Assembly: GCA_027922465.2 (NCBI GenBank) | Contig: BQMF02000798.1 | Span: forward strand, 1-64,000 | Reading direction: 5' to 3' | Origin: Turritopsis dohrnii | Taxonomy: Eukaryota > Cnidaria > Hydrozoa > Anthoathecata > Oceaniidae | DNA: 64,000 nucleotides | In this document: piece by piece, positions 1-7,861 of the stretch | Layout: every line of letters begins with the position of its first letter | Position numbering within the stretch: position 1 is the first letter of the stretch | Program-made: the position numbers and the translations under genes | Notes under the pieces: generated by a model | Databases searched by the model: none | Seen by the model: the letters and a program-made list of their open reading frames with translations, nothing else | Told to the model about the DNA's origin: nothing

Positions 1-175
1 GAATATAAGATGGATCCTTATCATTCTTTTCAAGTACATCAATCATTTTAGCTTTACTCATTTGCTTAACATATTTTATTTTTCGTGACGTACATAATGC
101 TCGTAACGCATTAAAACCCATTGATCGGTAATCTGATACTCCATTATCGTAATGTGATTCTGTTTTGTCAGTCAT
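1..175 (-). CDS. Polinton gene, SAP-like N-terminus (partial)
   Basis: The first 58 codons of a minus-strand gene that continues off the left edge. The start ATG lies at 173-175, about 10 bases downstream of a TATATAAA box. Residues from about 22 to 50 read as a short basic helix, a turn and a second helix (ALCTSRKIKYV, then KAKMIDVLEK), which resembles a SAP DNA-binding motif; that assignment is an inference from pattern. It points away from the integrase gene and belongs to the same Polinton by position. The missing downstream part prevents a firm product name. Confidence 0.5.
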   Translation of the reverse strand, partial: MTDKTESHYDNGVSDYRSMGFNALRALCTSRKIKYVKQMSKAKMIDVLEKNDKDPSYI

Positions 176-183
176 GTTTATTC

Positions 184-195
184 TTTATATAAAAG
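184..195 (-). promoter_or_regulatory. TATA-like box of the SAP-like gene
   Basis: On the minus strand this reads TTTTATATAAAG and sits just upstream of the start at 175. A very similar TTATATAAAGAGA occurs at 1681-1693 upstream of the minus-strand gene starting at 1658. The two may mark one expression class of the Polinton. Confidence 0.4.
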
Positions 196-281
196 AGATA
201 AAACTTTTAAGCCACTTTTGTTTGTTGTGTAACAAAATGAGCTAAATAAACGTTGTTTATTTTATAAACAATATCAGCAGG

Positions 282-1258
282 ATGCATAAACTTCAAGAAA
301 TTTACTATCAACCTCAAAACTTATGGAAAGGACAAAAGGCTGTTCACAATCTAAGAGGATTTGATTTCAAACTGAAGGAAATTAAGAAGTGGTTATCAAA
401 ACAAGCTTTGTGGCAGGTACATCTACCGGCACCGAAAAGGATCGAACGTCCACATTATGAGGTGACTAAACCGAATGAGATTCATCAATTTGATATATTG
501 TATATGCCTAGTGATATGTTGTATGGTAATAAATACAAGTACATTTTGTCTGGTGTCGATGTTGCTTCACGCTATAAGGTGGCTCGACCTTTGAATACTA
601 AGAGAGCGAAAGAGGTTGCTGAAATGATAAGAGATATCTATAGAGTTGGACCGTTAACTTATCCAAAAGTATTTCAATGTGATAACGGTTCAGAATTCAA
701 AGCGGATGTATCAAAATTGTTGGAGAAGAATAATGTTGAAATTAAAAGAGCAACTACAAATATAAGCATACCCATACAGCTTTTGTTGAGGCATTGAACA
801 AGATACTTGCTGAAAATTTATTCAAAATACAAGATGCTCAAGAACTGAACGATTCGGAAAAGGTATCATCTACGTGGGTCAAATATTTGTATAAACTTGT
901 GAGTAGATTAAACGATACAAAGACTCAGATGATCGGTATGAAACCGAAAGATGCCATCAAATTGAAAGAGGTGCCTCTCGCTAAACGAGAGAGCTATCCA
1001 CCTGAAGTAGAGCTACCTCAAGATGGTTTGTATAGATATCTATTGCAACCGGGTGAAGAGCACGATGACCATCGAAAAAGAGCAACAGATAGCATATGGT
1101 CAAAGAGGACATATAGATTGAGTGAGGTAATAGATCAACCTGGTAACCGTGTAATGTATTACCTTCAAGATGGACCTGAACGATCTTTTGTAAAAGAAGA
1201 GCTGATGTTGATACCTGAGGATACAGAGCTACCTCCTGATTATGTGCAAGGTTGGTGA
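282..1258 (+). pseudogene. Polinton retroviral-type integrase, frameshifted
   Basis: Retroviral-like (rve) DDE integrase of Polinton/Maverick elements, which inserts the linear element into host DNA. The first part (282-797) carries the first catalytic Asp at residue 71 (HQFDILYMP) and the second at 134 (FQCDNGSEFK). The reading frame is lost near position 760 by what looks like a one-base change. The rest continues in another frame to 1258 and holds the third acidic residue (in AFVEALNK) and the C-terminal chromodomain/SH3-like part (GLYRYL, RRATD-like, TYRL, YYLQDG, EELMLIPED). Polinton integrases are normally one uninterrupted ORF, so this copy is broken unless the shift is a sequence error. 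There is no chromodomain motif I can name with certainty. Confidence 0.9.
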
Positions 1259-1319
1259 ACCGCACATACAAAGTATCTTTACTAGAAACAAGTAAAGATG
1301 AGTCGTCTAGCAACGAGGT

Positions 1320-1658
1320 TTAGTGCCACATAATGTCATAATCAAAGAATTGTCTTTCAGGATTCTTTTGAGATTGTTTGAGACCTTTCGGTCTGACAAA
1401 GGCTTCTCTAGAATTCCAACCATAATCCTTCAACTCAACGCAAAGTCTTGCAGGCAACCAGACCTTATATAATTGTCCTGATTCATCTTGAACCTCTGCA
1501 TACATAGCTTTTCCAGAACCAAATTCAGATGCGGGTGTGTCTATCTCAACCACAGATTTAACATGATAAATCACGTTTTCAGTTAGCTCTCTCCACTTTG
1601 TGATTGGAGTAATTTGTTCCATGTTTTGTTCAAATGTTGCAACTGTTGGAAATTCCAT
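1320..1658 (-). CDS. Polinton accessory protein, 112 aa, unknown
   Basis: Small soluble-looking protein without signal peptide or membrane segment. It is rich in beta-prone stretches (YHVKSVVEI, MYAEVQDESGQLYKVWLPARL), and the pattern of a strand followed by KVWLPARL resembles small OB-fold or ssDNA-binding proteins, but this is only an inference. It converges on the integrase gene, with 61 bases between the stop codons. A TTATATAAAGAGA box lies about 23 bases upstream of its ATG. I do not recognise a named family. Confidence 0.65.
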   Translation of the reverse strand: MEFPTVATFEQNMEQITPITKWRELTENVIYHVKSVVEIDTPASEFGSGKAMYAEVQDESGQLYKVWLPARLCVELKDYGWNSREAFVRPKGLKQSQKNPERQFFDYDIMWH

Positions 1659-1748
1659 TGTCTATATACTTGTGATCATATCTCTTTATATAAGTTTCAT
1701 TACATTTATTACTTTTTCAAATTGAGGAGCACATAACTGCACATCCTA

Positions 1749-2342
1749 TTAACCATTTTCGTTTATGGATTTTTTCAGGTTTTGAAGTTCTACCATTAAA
1801 CTTTTTTGAAATTGATTTTGGGTTTCAGTCTCCATCTTTCTATCTGTAGAACTGAGTCCTTCTAAAGCTTTGTAATATGTTCCCTGCAAAACCTGGAATT
1901 CTTTGTAATTGATCCTTCCATCAGTCAGCGCCTGACTTATGTTAGTTTCGAAGACAGCGATTGAGGATGTAACAATATCATATAATTTTATCACTTTTTC
2001 TACTTTCTTTTGATATCTTTTGATGACAGCTGTGGTAAGTCCGGTACAGATAGAGCCGGCTAAGGCTACACCACCTAATCCTGCAGAAATAGGTATTCCG
2101 ATAATAGTAGCCCCTGTTGCAATTGAACCGATGCCAGAGCCAATGGTTATAGCGCTTGAGCTAGCATTTAGTAGCATCGATCGTTCTATCGCCTTGTTGT
2201 ATCTCTTGAGCTTGATGCTAAACTTGTTCTTCAGTTTTATCAACTCTTCAAACTCAGAATTTATTACGCTTGCGTTAAACTTTTCCTGCTCATTCAAATC
2301 CTCAGGAGCAGTGGGTAGTTTTGGATAAATTTTAAAACTCAT
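1749..2342 (-). CDS. Polinton protein with Gly-rich membrane hairpin, 197 aa
   Basis: The N-terminal third is charged and helical (residues about 15-55). Residues about 60-105 form two adjacent hydrophobic Gly/Ala/Ser-rich segments, which look like a transmembrane hairpin. A helical, polar C-terminal third follows. Proteins with this helix, Gly-rich hairpin, helix layout recur in invertebrate Polintons next to the capsid genes; their role is unknown and a virion or membrane-associated role is inference. The start codon directly follows a CTCTAAAT motif. It is divergent from the 2398 gene, with 55 bases between the starts. Confidence 0.7.
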   Translation of the reverse strand: MSFKIYPKLPTAPEDLNEQEKFNASVINSEFEELIKLKNKFSIKLKRYNKAIERSMLLNASSSAITIGSGIGSIATGATIIGIPISAGLGGVALAGSICTGLTTAVIKRYQKKVEKVIKLYDIVTSSIAVFETNISQALTDGRINYKEFQVLQGTYYKALEGLSSTDRKMETETQNQFQKSLMVELQNLKKSINENG

Positions 2343-2397
2343 ATTTAGAGGGTTGTTATAACATAATTAATAATAAATTATCCTCTAAATAAATAAA
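2343..2397. promoter_or_regulatory. Divergent promoter with two CCTCTAAAT motifs
   Basis: The 55-base spacer between two divergent Polinton genes has an AT-rich centre and, facing each gene, the motif CCTCTAAAT immediately before the ATG. Similar motifs precede the genes starting at 4153, 5267 and 8422. The symmetric placement suggests an initiator or late-type promoter element. Confidence 0.5.
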
Positions 2398-3670
2398 ATG
2401 GCAGACATTGACATTGACCCCTTTGGAGAACATGGGATGACGACAGATGAGACAACCGATGAGACGTTTCCTCTCATACCGACCGGTGATCGTACGGGTG
2501 CACAGATACATACATCAGGTGAACGAGAAACATCATTTGGAGGTCACAGTCTGAATACTAGAGTTTTGAAAGAACTAGTTGAAGGGCTGTATGATAGATT
2601 ATCCGAAAAATACCGGTCAAAACCTGAGGTGTTATATACCTATCAGTTTGAAATTAGAGATGGTGAATTATACTACAAAGACGGTAGCAAACCATTGACA
2701 AACAATGGAAGACTAAGGGCTACCGGTACTATAGCTGACATATTGGGTAAGAACAGGTTACGTAGTTTAGGGTATGATATACCTAAGAGCAAATTTTCAG
2801 CCAGACAGGCAGCTGTACTTAACAAAATAGCAGAAGACCTTCCTTCAACATCTAAAATCACAACAGCAACCGATGTAGAGTTGGAAGATATGTCCGGTGA
2901 TGTGGTGAACAGTACGGAAGATTTAATTTCAGCGCTTAGACAACAATCGGTCGATCATGAAACAACTCAGACCGGCGATCTATTTGAATATCCTGTACGT
3001 GAGCTGTTAGGATTGGATAAAGCGCTGAGAAACATACGAGGAGGTCTTCAGGAAGAGGTTGCAAAAAAGGTTCGAACAGAACAGCATATCGATAAGGAGA
3101 AAAACAAGTTGGAAGAAATGGAAAATGATGCAACATACACAGATGAACAACGAAAAGAGGTTGAAGAGAGAATGGAGGGATTACGTGAAGAGTTGAAAGC
3201 TAGGAAAGAGAACATTAATATTCTCAAAGGCAAACTAAACAGTCAAGTTACGAGCATCAAAGAAACCATTGCTAAAGTCCTCGACAAAGATACCACATTA
3301 GGTGAAAGGATACGAACACTATTCCGTGAACAAGGTATAACAATCGTTAGCATTCTGACAGCGTTTGGTATGGCTATCGGTGTTCTTGTGGAAGCTTTGT
3401 TACCGGGAGGATCAGCAGCTGGAAGCTCTTCACAAAATCCTGACAAAGGTGGTGATCGATGCAAAGGAATGGATAAAAAATAAACTCAAAGCGTTAGCAT
3501 CACTTCTAGGTAGATTAGCATCTAAAGCGGCAGAGGCTTTACCAGGAATAATTGGGTCTATCGTATCATGGATATTGAACAGAGCAAAAGAAGTTGTAGG
3601 TTGGTTAAGTCAAAATTTATGGGCTCTGATTGTAGGGTTTATCTATACATACCTTGTCACTAGACGGTAA
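2398..3670 (+). pseudogene. Polinton coiled-coil/amphipathic-helix protein, frameshifted
   Basis: The first frame runs from 2398 to 3483 (361 codons). It has an acidic, disordered N-terminus, a globular middle (residues about 50-150), a long charged coiled coil (about 200-285, rich in E, K and R) and a hydrophobic segment (about 305-335, TIVSILTAFGMAIGVLVEAL). The frame then ends in a short tail. A second frame overlapping it and running to 3670 carries what looks like the true C-terminus: an amphipathic Lys/Ala/Leu helix, a LPGIIGSIVSWIL segment and a final hydrophobic segment with YLVTRR. In Polinton relatives this layout is continuous, so a frameshift near 3440-3465 is likely. Function unknown; it could be a membrane-active virion protein (inference). 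Confidence 0.7.
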
Positions 3671-3730
3671 CCATCTGAAAGTGTATATGTTACATGTATC
3701 GTGTAACATAATTTTTTTTGTTGATGGTCT

Positions 3731-4153
3731 TCATCTTTCAAAATACCACACAATTCCACCAATACCGAGCATACTCAGAGCTATAAAAGCCAATTCTCTT
3801 TCATGTTGATCATGACTCGGTGTATAAAAGTCGCTCAATACAGGCTCTCGTGGTAGCGGTTCAAGATGATTACTAAACACCCTATTGTACTCTCTCATTG
3901 CATCGTTTAGTTCTACGAATTTTGAATCAGCCTTCTTTTCGAGCATGAGCTGCTTATTGATAAAATCGATTCTTTCCTGTCGTTTTTGCTGCCATTCTAT
4001 TTGTGCTTTTTGTAATTTTTCTATGGCCAGATCATGACGTTTTCTTTCCCTATCGATTCTGTCTTTGGATAAACTTGAAAATAGATAGCTTGATCCTGTG
4101 AAAGCCAAAGCGTTAGCTAAAGCTCCACCCAACATCATTGCGATTGAAGCCAT
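3731..4153 (-). CDS. Polinton two-TM coiled-coil protein, 140 aa
   Basis: The N-terminal hydrophobic segment (MLGGALANALAFTGSSYLF) is followed by a long charged helix (residues about 28-85, ERKRHDLAIEKLQKAQ and onward), a Pro-rich PLPREPVLSDFYTPS linker and a second hydrophobic segment near the C-terminus (AFIALSMLGIGGIVWYF). This is a recurrent Polinton accessory family, to my recognition. Its biochemical role is not known. The start codon is preceded directly by ATCTAAAT. It is the last gene of a minus-strand run of four. Confidence 0.75.
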   Translation of the reverse strand: MASIAMMLGGALANALAFTGSSYLFSSLSKDRIDRERKRHDLAIEKLQKAQIEWQQKRQERIDFINKQLMLEKKADSKFVELNDAMREYNRVFSNHLEPLPREPVLSDFYTPSHDQHERELAFIALSMLGIGGIVWYFER

Positions 4154-4155
4154 AT

Positions 4156-4443
4156 TTAGATATTGATATTTTCAGGCAAAATCTTTTGTTTGATTAAGTA
4201 GTCCTTTGTCACTTCACTAGCGGTGAAAATGGCAACTAGTTTTCCCGTATCTTCCAAGTCGAACTTTTGAATAGAGGGAGGTGCCATTTTTAACACCTTT
4301 TTTCCTAGCATAGAGTAGCCAATAGCGAATGTCGATGTGACTGATGCGTGATATATAAAGTTGACGATATTTTTCATGTCCATGGTTGTTACATATATTG
4401 TGAGATTATATATAGCGTTATTTATCTTTTTATTCCATTTCAT
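4156..4443 (-). CDS. Polinton accessory protein, 75-95 aa
   Basis: Two starts are possible: 4443 (95 aa) or the internal ATG at 4383 (75 aa, MDMKNIVNF), which begins the conserved-looking part. A hydrophobic stretch (FAIGYSMLGKKVL) is followed by a basic and polar C-terminus (KLVAIFTASEVTKDYLIKQ). It overlaps the preceding gene by 14 bases and ends 2 bases before the next start, so the run is compact and likely co-expressed. Function unknown. Confidence 0.65.
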   Translation of the reverse strand: MKWNKKINNAIYNLTIYVTTMDMKNIVNFIYHASVTSTFAIGYSMLGKKVLKMAPPSIQKFDLEDTGKLVAIFTASEVTKDYLIKQKILPENINI

Positions 4444-4774
4444 GTTTATTGATTATCACCGGTATTTTAGATTTTTGTGGAAGGGGGGTGGATGGTGACC
4501 CACGGGGTAATATTTGCTCTCTCTTTTTATACACAAAATAAGCAAATCCACCAACTAAACCGAGAGCTATTATTCCACCTACACCATAGGTGTAGTTCAT
4601 AGGTTGTTCATTTGGTTTGGTGAGAGAGTCATCGGGCTTCTTCACTTCTTTTTGAGGTGACACGTGTTTCAATGCTTCTCGTTTTTTACGGTTGTATTCC
4701 GCCAACCTCTTACCCGCTTCAACCTTTTTCGGGTTCTTCGTTGTCACTTGAATGGGGGTCTGTTCTTCTGACAT
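4430..4774 (-). CDS. Polinton single-TM protein, 114 aa
   Basis: A basic N-terminal region (residues 10-40, NPKKVEAGKRLAEYNRKKRE) and a polar linker are followed by one clear transmembrane helix (residues about 63-82, GVGGIIALGLVGGFAYFVY) and a short basic tail. This looks like a small membrane-anchored protein. The N-terminal 56 bases overlap the 3' end of the neighbouring gene in another frame. Role unknown. Confidence 0.65.
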   Translation of the reverse strand: MSEEQTPIQVTTKNPKKVEAGKRLAEYNRKKREALKHVSPQKEVKKPDDSLTKPNEQPMNYTYGVGGIIALGLVGGFAYFVYKKREQILPRGSPSTPLPQKSKIPVIINKHEME

Positions 4775-5267
4775 TTTTATTATCTGCTGTATTTATATTA
4801 TCATCGGATTTATTTAAATTTCTTTCATTGATATAATGCCTTCCGGTAATAAGTCCAACACTGAGTGGTGCTAATAATGAGCCGAATTTATAATATAAGT
4901 CACATGTAAATCTTTGAAGGGCAGAGTTTAAGAAGGGGTCAGTTTCCAGGTCATTGCTCAGCGCTTCTTGATTGTTTATTCCTAACGTTGCACAAGCCCC
5001 CATTGAATAAATGCGTATCAGTGATTTCCCCAAGGATTTTACCATTTGACCTGATAGTTTAGCCTCGTAAATACTAAAAAGTTTTTCTACCTCTTCATCT
5101 TTGAGTTTGTTAATTTGCTCTTCCGTGTACATTTTCCCTAAGTATAGCTTGCTATTTCCAGTTAAGACACACTCGAGTAATTTTTGTCTTTTACCATCTG
5201 AAGGTGGAAATTCACCCGGAACATCATAACTCTGGTTGATTAAATTATCGATCGCTGTTTCCGCCAT
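4719..5267 (-). CDS. Polinton accessory protein, about 182 aa
   Basis: The frame is open from an ATG at 5354, but the internal ATG at 5267 (MAETAIDN) is the better start because TCTCTAATAAAA precedes it directly, as at other genes of this element. The longer form would add a hydrophobic leader of 29 residues. The central region (YTEEQINKLKDEEVEKLF, then AKLSGQMVKSLGKSLIRIYSMGACA) is helical; a later FGSLLAPLSVGLITG is weakly hydrophobic; the tail is acidic and polar. This is a recurrent invertebrate Polinton ORF without known function. Confidence 0.7.
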   Translation of the reverse strand: MAETAIDNLINQSYDVPGEFPPSDGKRQKLLECVLTGNSKLYLGKMYTEEQINKLKDEEVEKLFSIYEAKLSGQMVKSLGKSLIRIYSMGACATLGINNQEALSNDLETDPFLNSALQRFTCDLYYKFGSLLAPLSVGLITGRHYINERNLNKSDDNINTADNKNVRRTDPHSSDNEEPEKG

Positions 5268-5393
5268 TTTTATTAGAGAGAGGTATTTTTTAAGACAAAA
5301 TAATGATAAGAGGATGATGATGTTTAATAATATAAAGTTGATATATTCTAACATTGTTAAATAAATAAATAAACATTGTTTAAGTAAACAATT

Positions 5394-5639
5394 ATGTCCG
5401 ATGATGAATCCTCAGATGATGATATTATATTTTCCCATCAACATACAAAAAGGGTTACTTTTAGTGATATAGTAATGGTGCATTATATCTCTGCTTGTGA
5501 ATCTCGTAGAGGTAACTGGATAGAGGCTGCTGTTGATAGAGTACGCTTTGAATCGAGGATTAAACATATTGGTAAAATTCTAGAACCTGTATTGAGACGT
5601 AAATTATTCTCTTATAGTAGTCTTACAGTAGTCTTATAG
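5394..5639 (+). CDS. PPP1R15 (GADD34)-like PP1 regulatory domain protein
   Basis: An 81-residue protein with an acidic Ser/Asp N-terminus (residues 2-11). It then has KRVTF (19-23), a match to the RVxF docking motif of protein phosphatase 1, embedded in VTFSDIVMVHYI. After a short spacer come W42 and DRVRFESRI (48-56). Cellular PPP1R15 proteins share this order: KVTF, then a hydrophobic VxVH stretch, then a Trp followed by an ARDRxRFxxRI-type segment that docks eIF2-alpha. Known viral relatives (herpes simplex ICP34.5, African swine fever virus DP71L) use it to reverse translation shut-off. The inferred role here is the same: recruit host PP1 to dephosphorylate eIF2-alpha. The last 8 codons lie inside an 11-bp tandem repeat, so the C-terminus may have been rewritten. 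It is the only plus-strand gene between 3.7 and 8.4 kb. Confidence 0.7.
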   Translation: MSDDESSDDDIIFSHQHTKRVTFSDIVMVHYISACESRRGNWIEAAVDRVRFESRIKHIGKILEPVLRRKLFSYSSLTVVL

Positions 5640-5849
5640 TAGTCTTATAGTAGTCTTACAGTAGTCTTATAGTAGTCTTATAGGAGTCTTATAGGAGTCT
5701 TACAGTAGTCTTATAGGAGTCTTACAGTAGTCTTACAGTAGTCTTATAGTAGTCTTATAGGAGTCTTACAGTAGTCTTATAGTAGTCTTATAGGAGTCTT
5801 ACAGTAGTCTTACAGTAGTCTTATAGGAGTCTTACAGTAGTCTTATAGT
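5611..5849. repeat. 11-bp tandem repeat (about 21 copies)
   Basis: Units of the form TAGTCTTAYAG or GAGTCTTAYAG are repeated head to tail. Two bases vary among units (T/G at the first position and T/C near the end). The array starts inside the 3' end of the PPP1R15-like CDS and fills the space between it and the convergent packaging ATPase. Confidence 0.95.
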
Positions 5850-5850
5850 T

Positions 5851-5875
5851 TTTGTTACAAGAGTCTTGTAACAAA
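5851..5875. terminator. Perfect 11-bp hairpin between convergent genes
   Basis: TTTGTTACAAG is followed by a 3-base loop and its exact complement. It sits directly after the 11-bp array and 14 bases beyond the ATPase stop, so it could serve 3'-end formation for one or both convergent genes. The loop and stem contain the GAGTCTT core of the neighbouring repeat, so it may have arisen from it. Confidence 0.45.
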
Positions 5876-5889
5876 TAACGTCAACCTGT

Positions 5890-6495
5890 TTAACAAATCA
5901 TATATGTTCTTGGATGTTCCATTCTCATGACTAGGCATGCATGTTTCCCTCCTTTCAGTTTTTCCTTGACATCTTTCAATTCTTCTTGCGATTCAGTGAC
6001 ATCGTTCTCTTCATGAATGGTGGCTAGATCGTTTCTATCTTTTGGATACCACACATATAACATTTTAGCTTGCCGCCGTAAATTTTTAGGTATAGCCGTG
6101 TATGATTGTGTAAGTAACCATAGCGAATGATTTCGATGGCGACCACTAATTGCCAACTCGAGCAAAGAGTTTCTCTTTTTGTCCAATTTTTCATCAGCTA
6201 TTATATCATCAATCAGAAATAAGGTTTTATATCCAGCACAGAAAAAGTCCATTTTCTTAATATATTCATACAAAGATCCTTCCGGCTCAATTAAAATCAC
6301 ATAGCTGTCATTCCAGAACCACTTCCGATCTCTGTAAGTCTGATTCCACCTTAAGGTGGGACATATAATCACGATGAAATCAAAGTGATCAAAGTATTCA
6401 TTTTCTAATAATTTTACAACACGATCCGTTTTACCGCACGATGTTGGTCCAACGAATAATGCTGTGTGAGGCTCTTTCATGTAAAGTGTATCCAT
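5890..6495 (-). CDS. A32/FtsK-HerA-type genome packaging ATPase
   Basis: A 201-residue ATPase of the FtsK-HerA superfamily, as in Polintons, adintoviruses and large DNA viruses, where it pumps the genome into capsids. Walker A is GPTSCGKT at residues 16-23; Walker B is LFLIDD (92-97). Further on, the segment SGRHRNHSLWLLTQSY has the sensor-type Gln after strand 4. The length matches the family. The reading frame is intact. It is convergent with the PPP1R15-like gene and lies just downstream of the major capsid gene on the same strand. Confidence 0.93.
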   Translation of the reverse strand: MDTLYMKEPHTALFVGPTSCGKTDRVVKLLENEYFDHFDFIVIICPTLRWNQTYRDRKWFWNDSYVILIEPEGSLYEYIKKMDFFCAGYKTLFLIDDIIADEKLDKKRNSLLELAISGRHRNHSLWLLTQSYTAIPKNLRRQAKMLYVWYPKDRNDLATIHEENDVTESQEELKDVKEKLKGGKHACLVMRMEHPRTYMIC

Positions 6496-6541
6496 TTTAC
6501 TAATATAATGCAGACATAAATTGACCGTTTTGTATGTTTAG

Positions 6542-7816
6542 TTAAGCGTCCATTATTAGATATATATATGCGTTTAAGTTTCCTGCAGTTTCAGCGGTCT
6601 TTTCAATCTGTAAAGTGATGCCTTCACTCGCATTTTCAATCTTTCGACCGGTCCCATGTAATGCATTCTCATCAATTGTTCTGAAATCTAACCATAGAGC
6701 ATACTTGTTTGTCAAGTAATCAGAGACTTTTACATCATGTAATCCCAAGCGCTTTCGGTTTTCGCCGACGCTATTATCTTTTGGTTTTCCTTCAGCAAAA
6801 TACTTGCAAATCTCATTGTATTGTTCAAACGGCTGCATCCCTTGAGCAAAAAGTTGGTTAGGCTTACCCTCAACGATGACTGATACCTTTTTGATCTTTG
6901 GATTGTAGAATTTACAGGTTTCTCGTTTGTAGGATTTTTTTTCTTCAAATAGAACTAAGATACCCTTCAAAGATTTGGCAGGTGTGTTGAATGACCAATT
7001 CCATGTTGTGTCTGACTTGTTTACTCTAATTTGTCTGTGCCGCAAAATCCTATCATAGAGCAAAGCCATGTTTTGATATTCAGAAGCGATTTGTCTAGCC
7101 AACGTGGGTTGTGTCACAATCTCATATTCAAGTGAGATGTTGGATATTTTGTATTTACCGTCTGGGTTTTTTCTTTGACCTGCGGCAGAAGTTGGAGGGT
7201 CAGAATAGATAACTCGGTTATAGTCGTTAAATGTGATCTCGTAGCAAAGCCTATTACCTAATCCGGCTTGATAATATGGGATAGTACTATCTAGCATCTC
7301 AAAGTCGAGTGGAATGACAAACTTGTTTTTATAGGTGTCAGCAATGGCTTTGTCTTCATCATCATTATCATCTTTATCAGAAGCATTGATCCTCAATTTC
7401 ATACAATTTTCTGTACACCCATCGTCGATGATGATACCCTGTCTTATCGCGTTTCTCTTTTCAAACTTGGTTAACCATAAATCTCTGTAGCACCCAAAAA
7501 GATCAAAGTCATCGATGCTCAATATCTCATTACCTTCAAACTTGACAGCCAACTTCTTAACGATAGCTCTTCCAATGTTACTGACCAATGTTCTTTTTGA
7601 GTCAGCTTTCGACTCGAGTTCAATATCAAAACTTAGATTAGCTGTTCCTGGAATAATAACATCATCGCTTCCTAAATTTGGAAACCTAACCAATAATAAC
7701 TGATTTTGATCGATCTCACTCGGATTGTGTGTGACAATTACTTTTTGACGAGAGCCTTTTACACCGCGGGCAGTTCTAAGTGAACGTTCTGGATTTAACC
7801 TCTTTCCATACTCCAT
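6542..7816 (-). CDS. Polinton major capsid protein, double jelly-roll (PY)
   Basis: A 424-residue protein in the position, size and style of the Polinton PY protein, the hexon-like double jelly-roll major capsid protein. It starts with a basic N-terminus, followed by long beta-rich stretches typical of a first jelly roll (TANLSFDIELES, AIVKKLAVKFEGNEILSID), a loop-rich acidic insert (SDKDDNDDEDK) and a second beta-rich half. It ends in a hydrophobic NAYIYLIMDA. The frame is intact. Neighbours are the packaging ATPase and the penton-like protein, so these three form the morphogenesis module. Confidence 0.88.
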   Translation of the reverse strand: MEYGKRLNPERSLRTARGVKGSRQKVIVTHNPSEIDQNQLLLVRFPNLGSDDVIIPGTANLSFDIELESKADSKRTLVSNIGRAIVKKLAVKFEGNEILSIDDFDLFGCYRDLWLTKFEKRNAIRQGIIIDDGCTENCMKLRINASDKDDNDDEDKAIADTYKNKFVIPLDFEMLDSTIPYYQAGLGNRLCYEITFNDYNRVIYSDPPTSAAGQRKNPDGKYKISNISLEYEIVTQPTLARQIASEYQNMALLYDRILRHRQIRVNKSDTTWNWSFNTPAKSLKGILVLFEEKKSYKRETCKFYNPKIKKVSVIVEGKPNQLFAQGMQPFEQYNEICKYFAEGKPKDNSVGENRKRLGLHDVKVSDYLTNKYALWLDFRTIDENALHGTGRKIENASEGITLQIEKTAETAGNLNAYIYLIMDA

Positions 7817-7861
7817 TATTAATTATGATATATATAATTAATTATTACTTTTTATTTCGGT

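Noticed and set aside
981..1313. Minus-strand 110-aa frame opposite the integrase
   Set aside because: It is the antisense shadow of the C-terminal integrase frame and lacks any own signal.
5611..5849. CRISPR-like array
   Set aside because: Units are contiguous 11-mers with no unique spacers, in animal DNA.
6730..6948. Minus-strand 72-aa frame inside the major capsid gene
   Set aside because: Alternate frame of the capsid CDS without start context or recognisable content.
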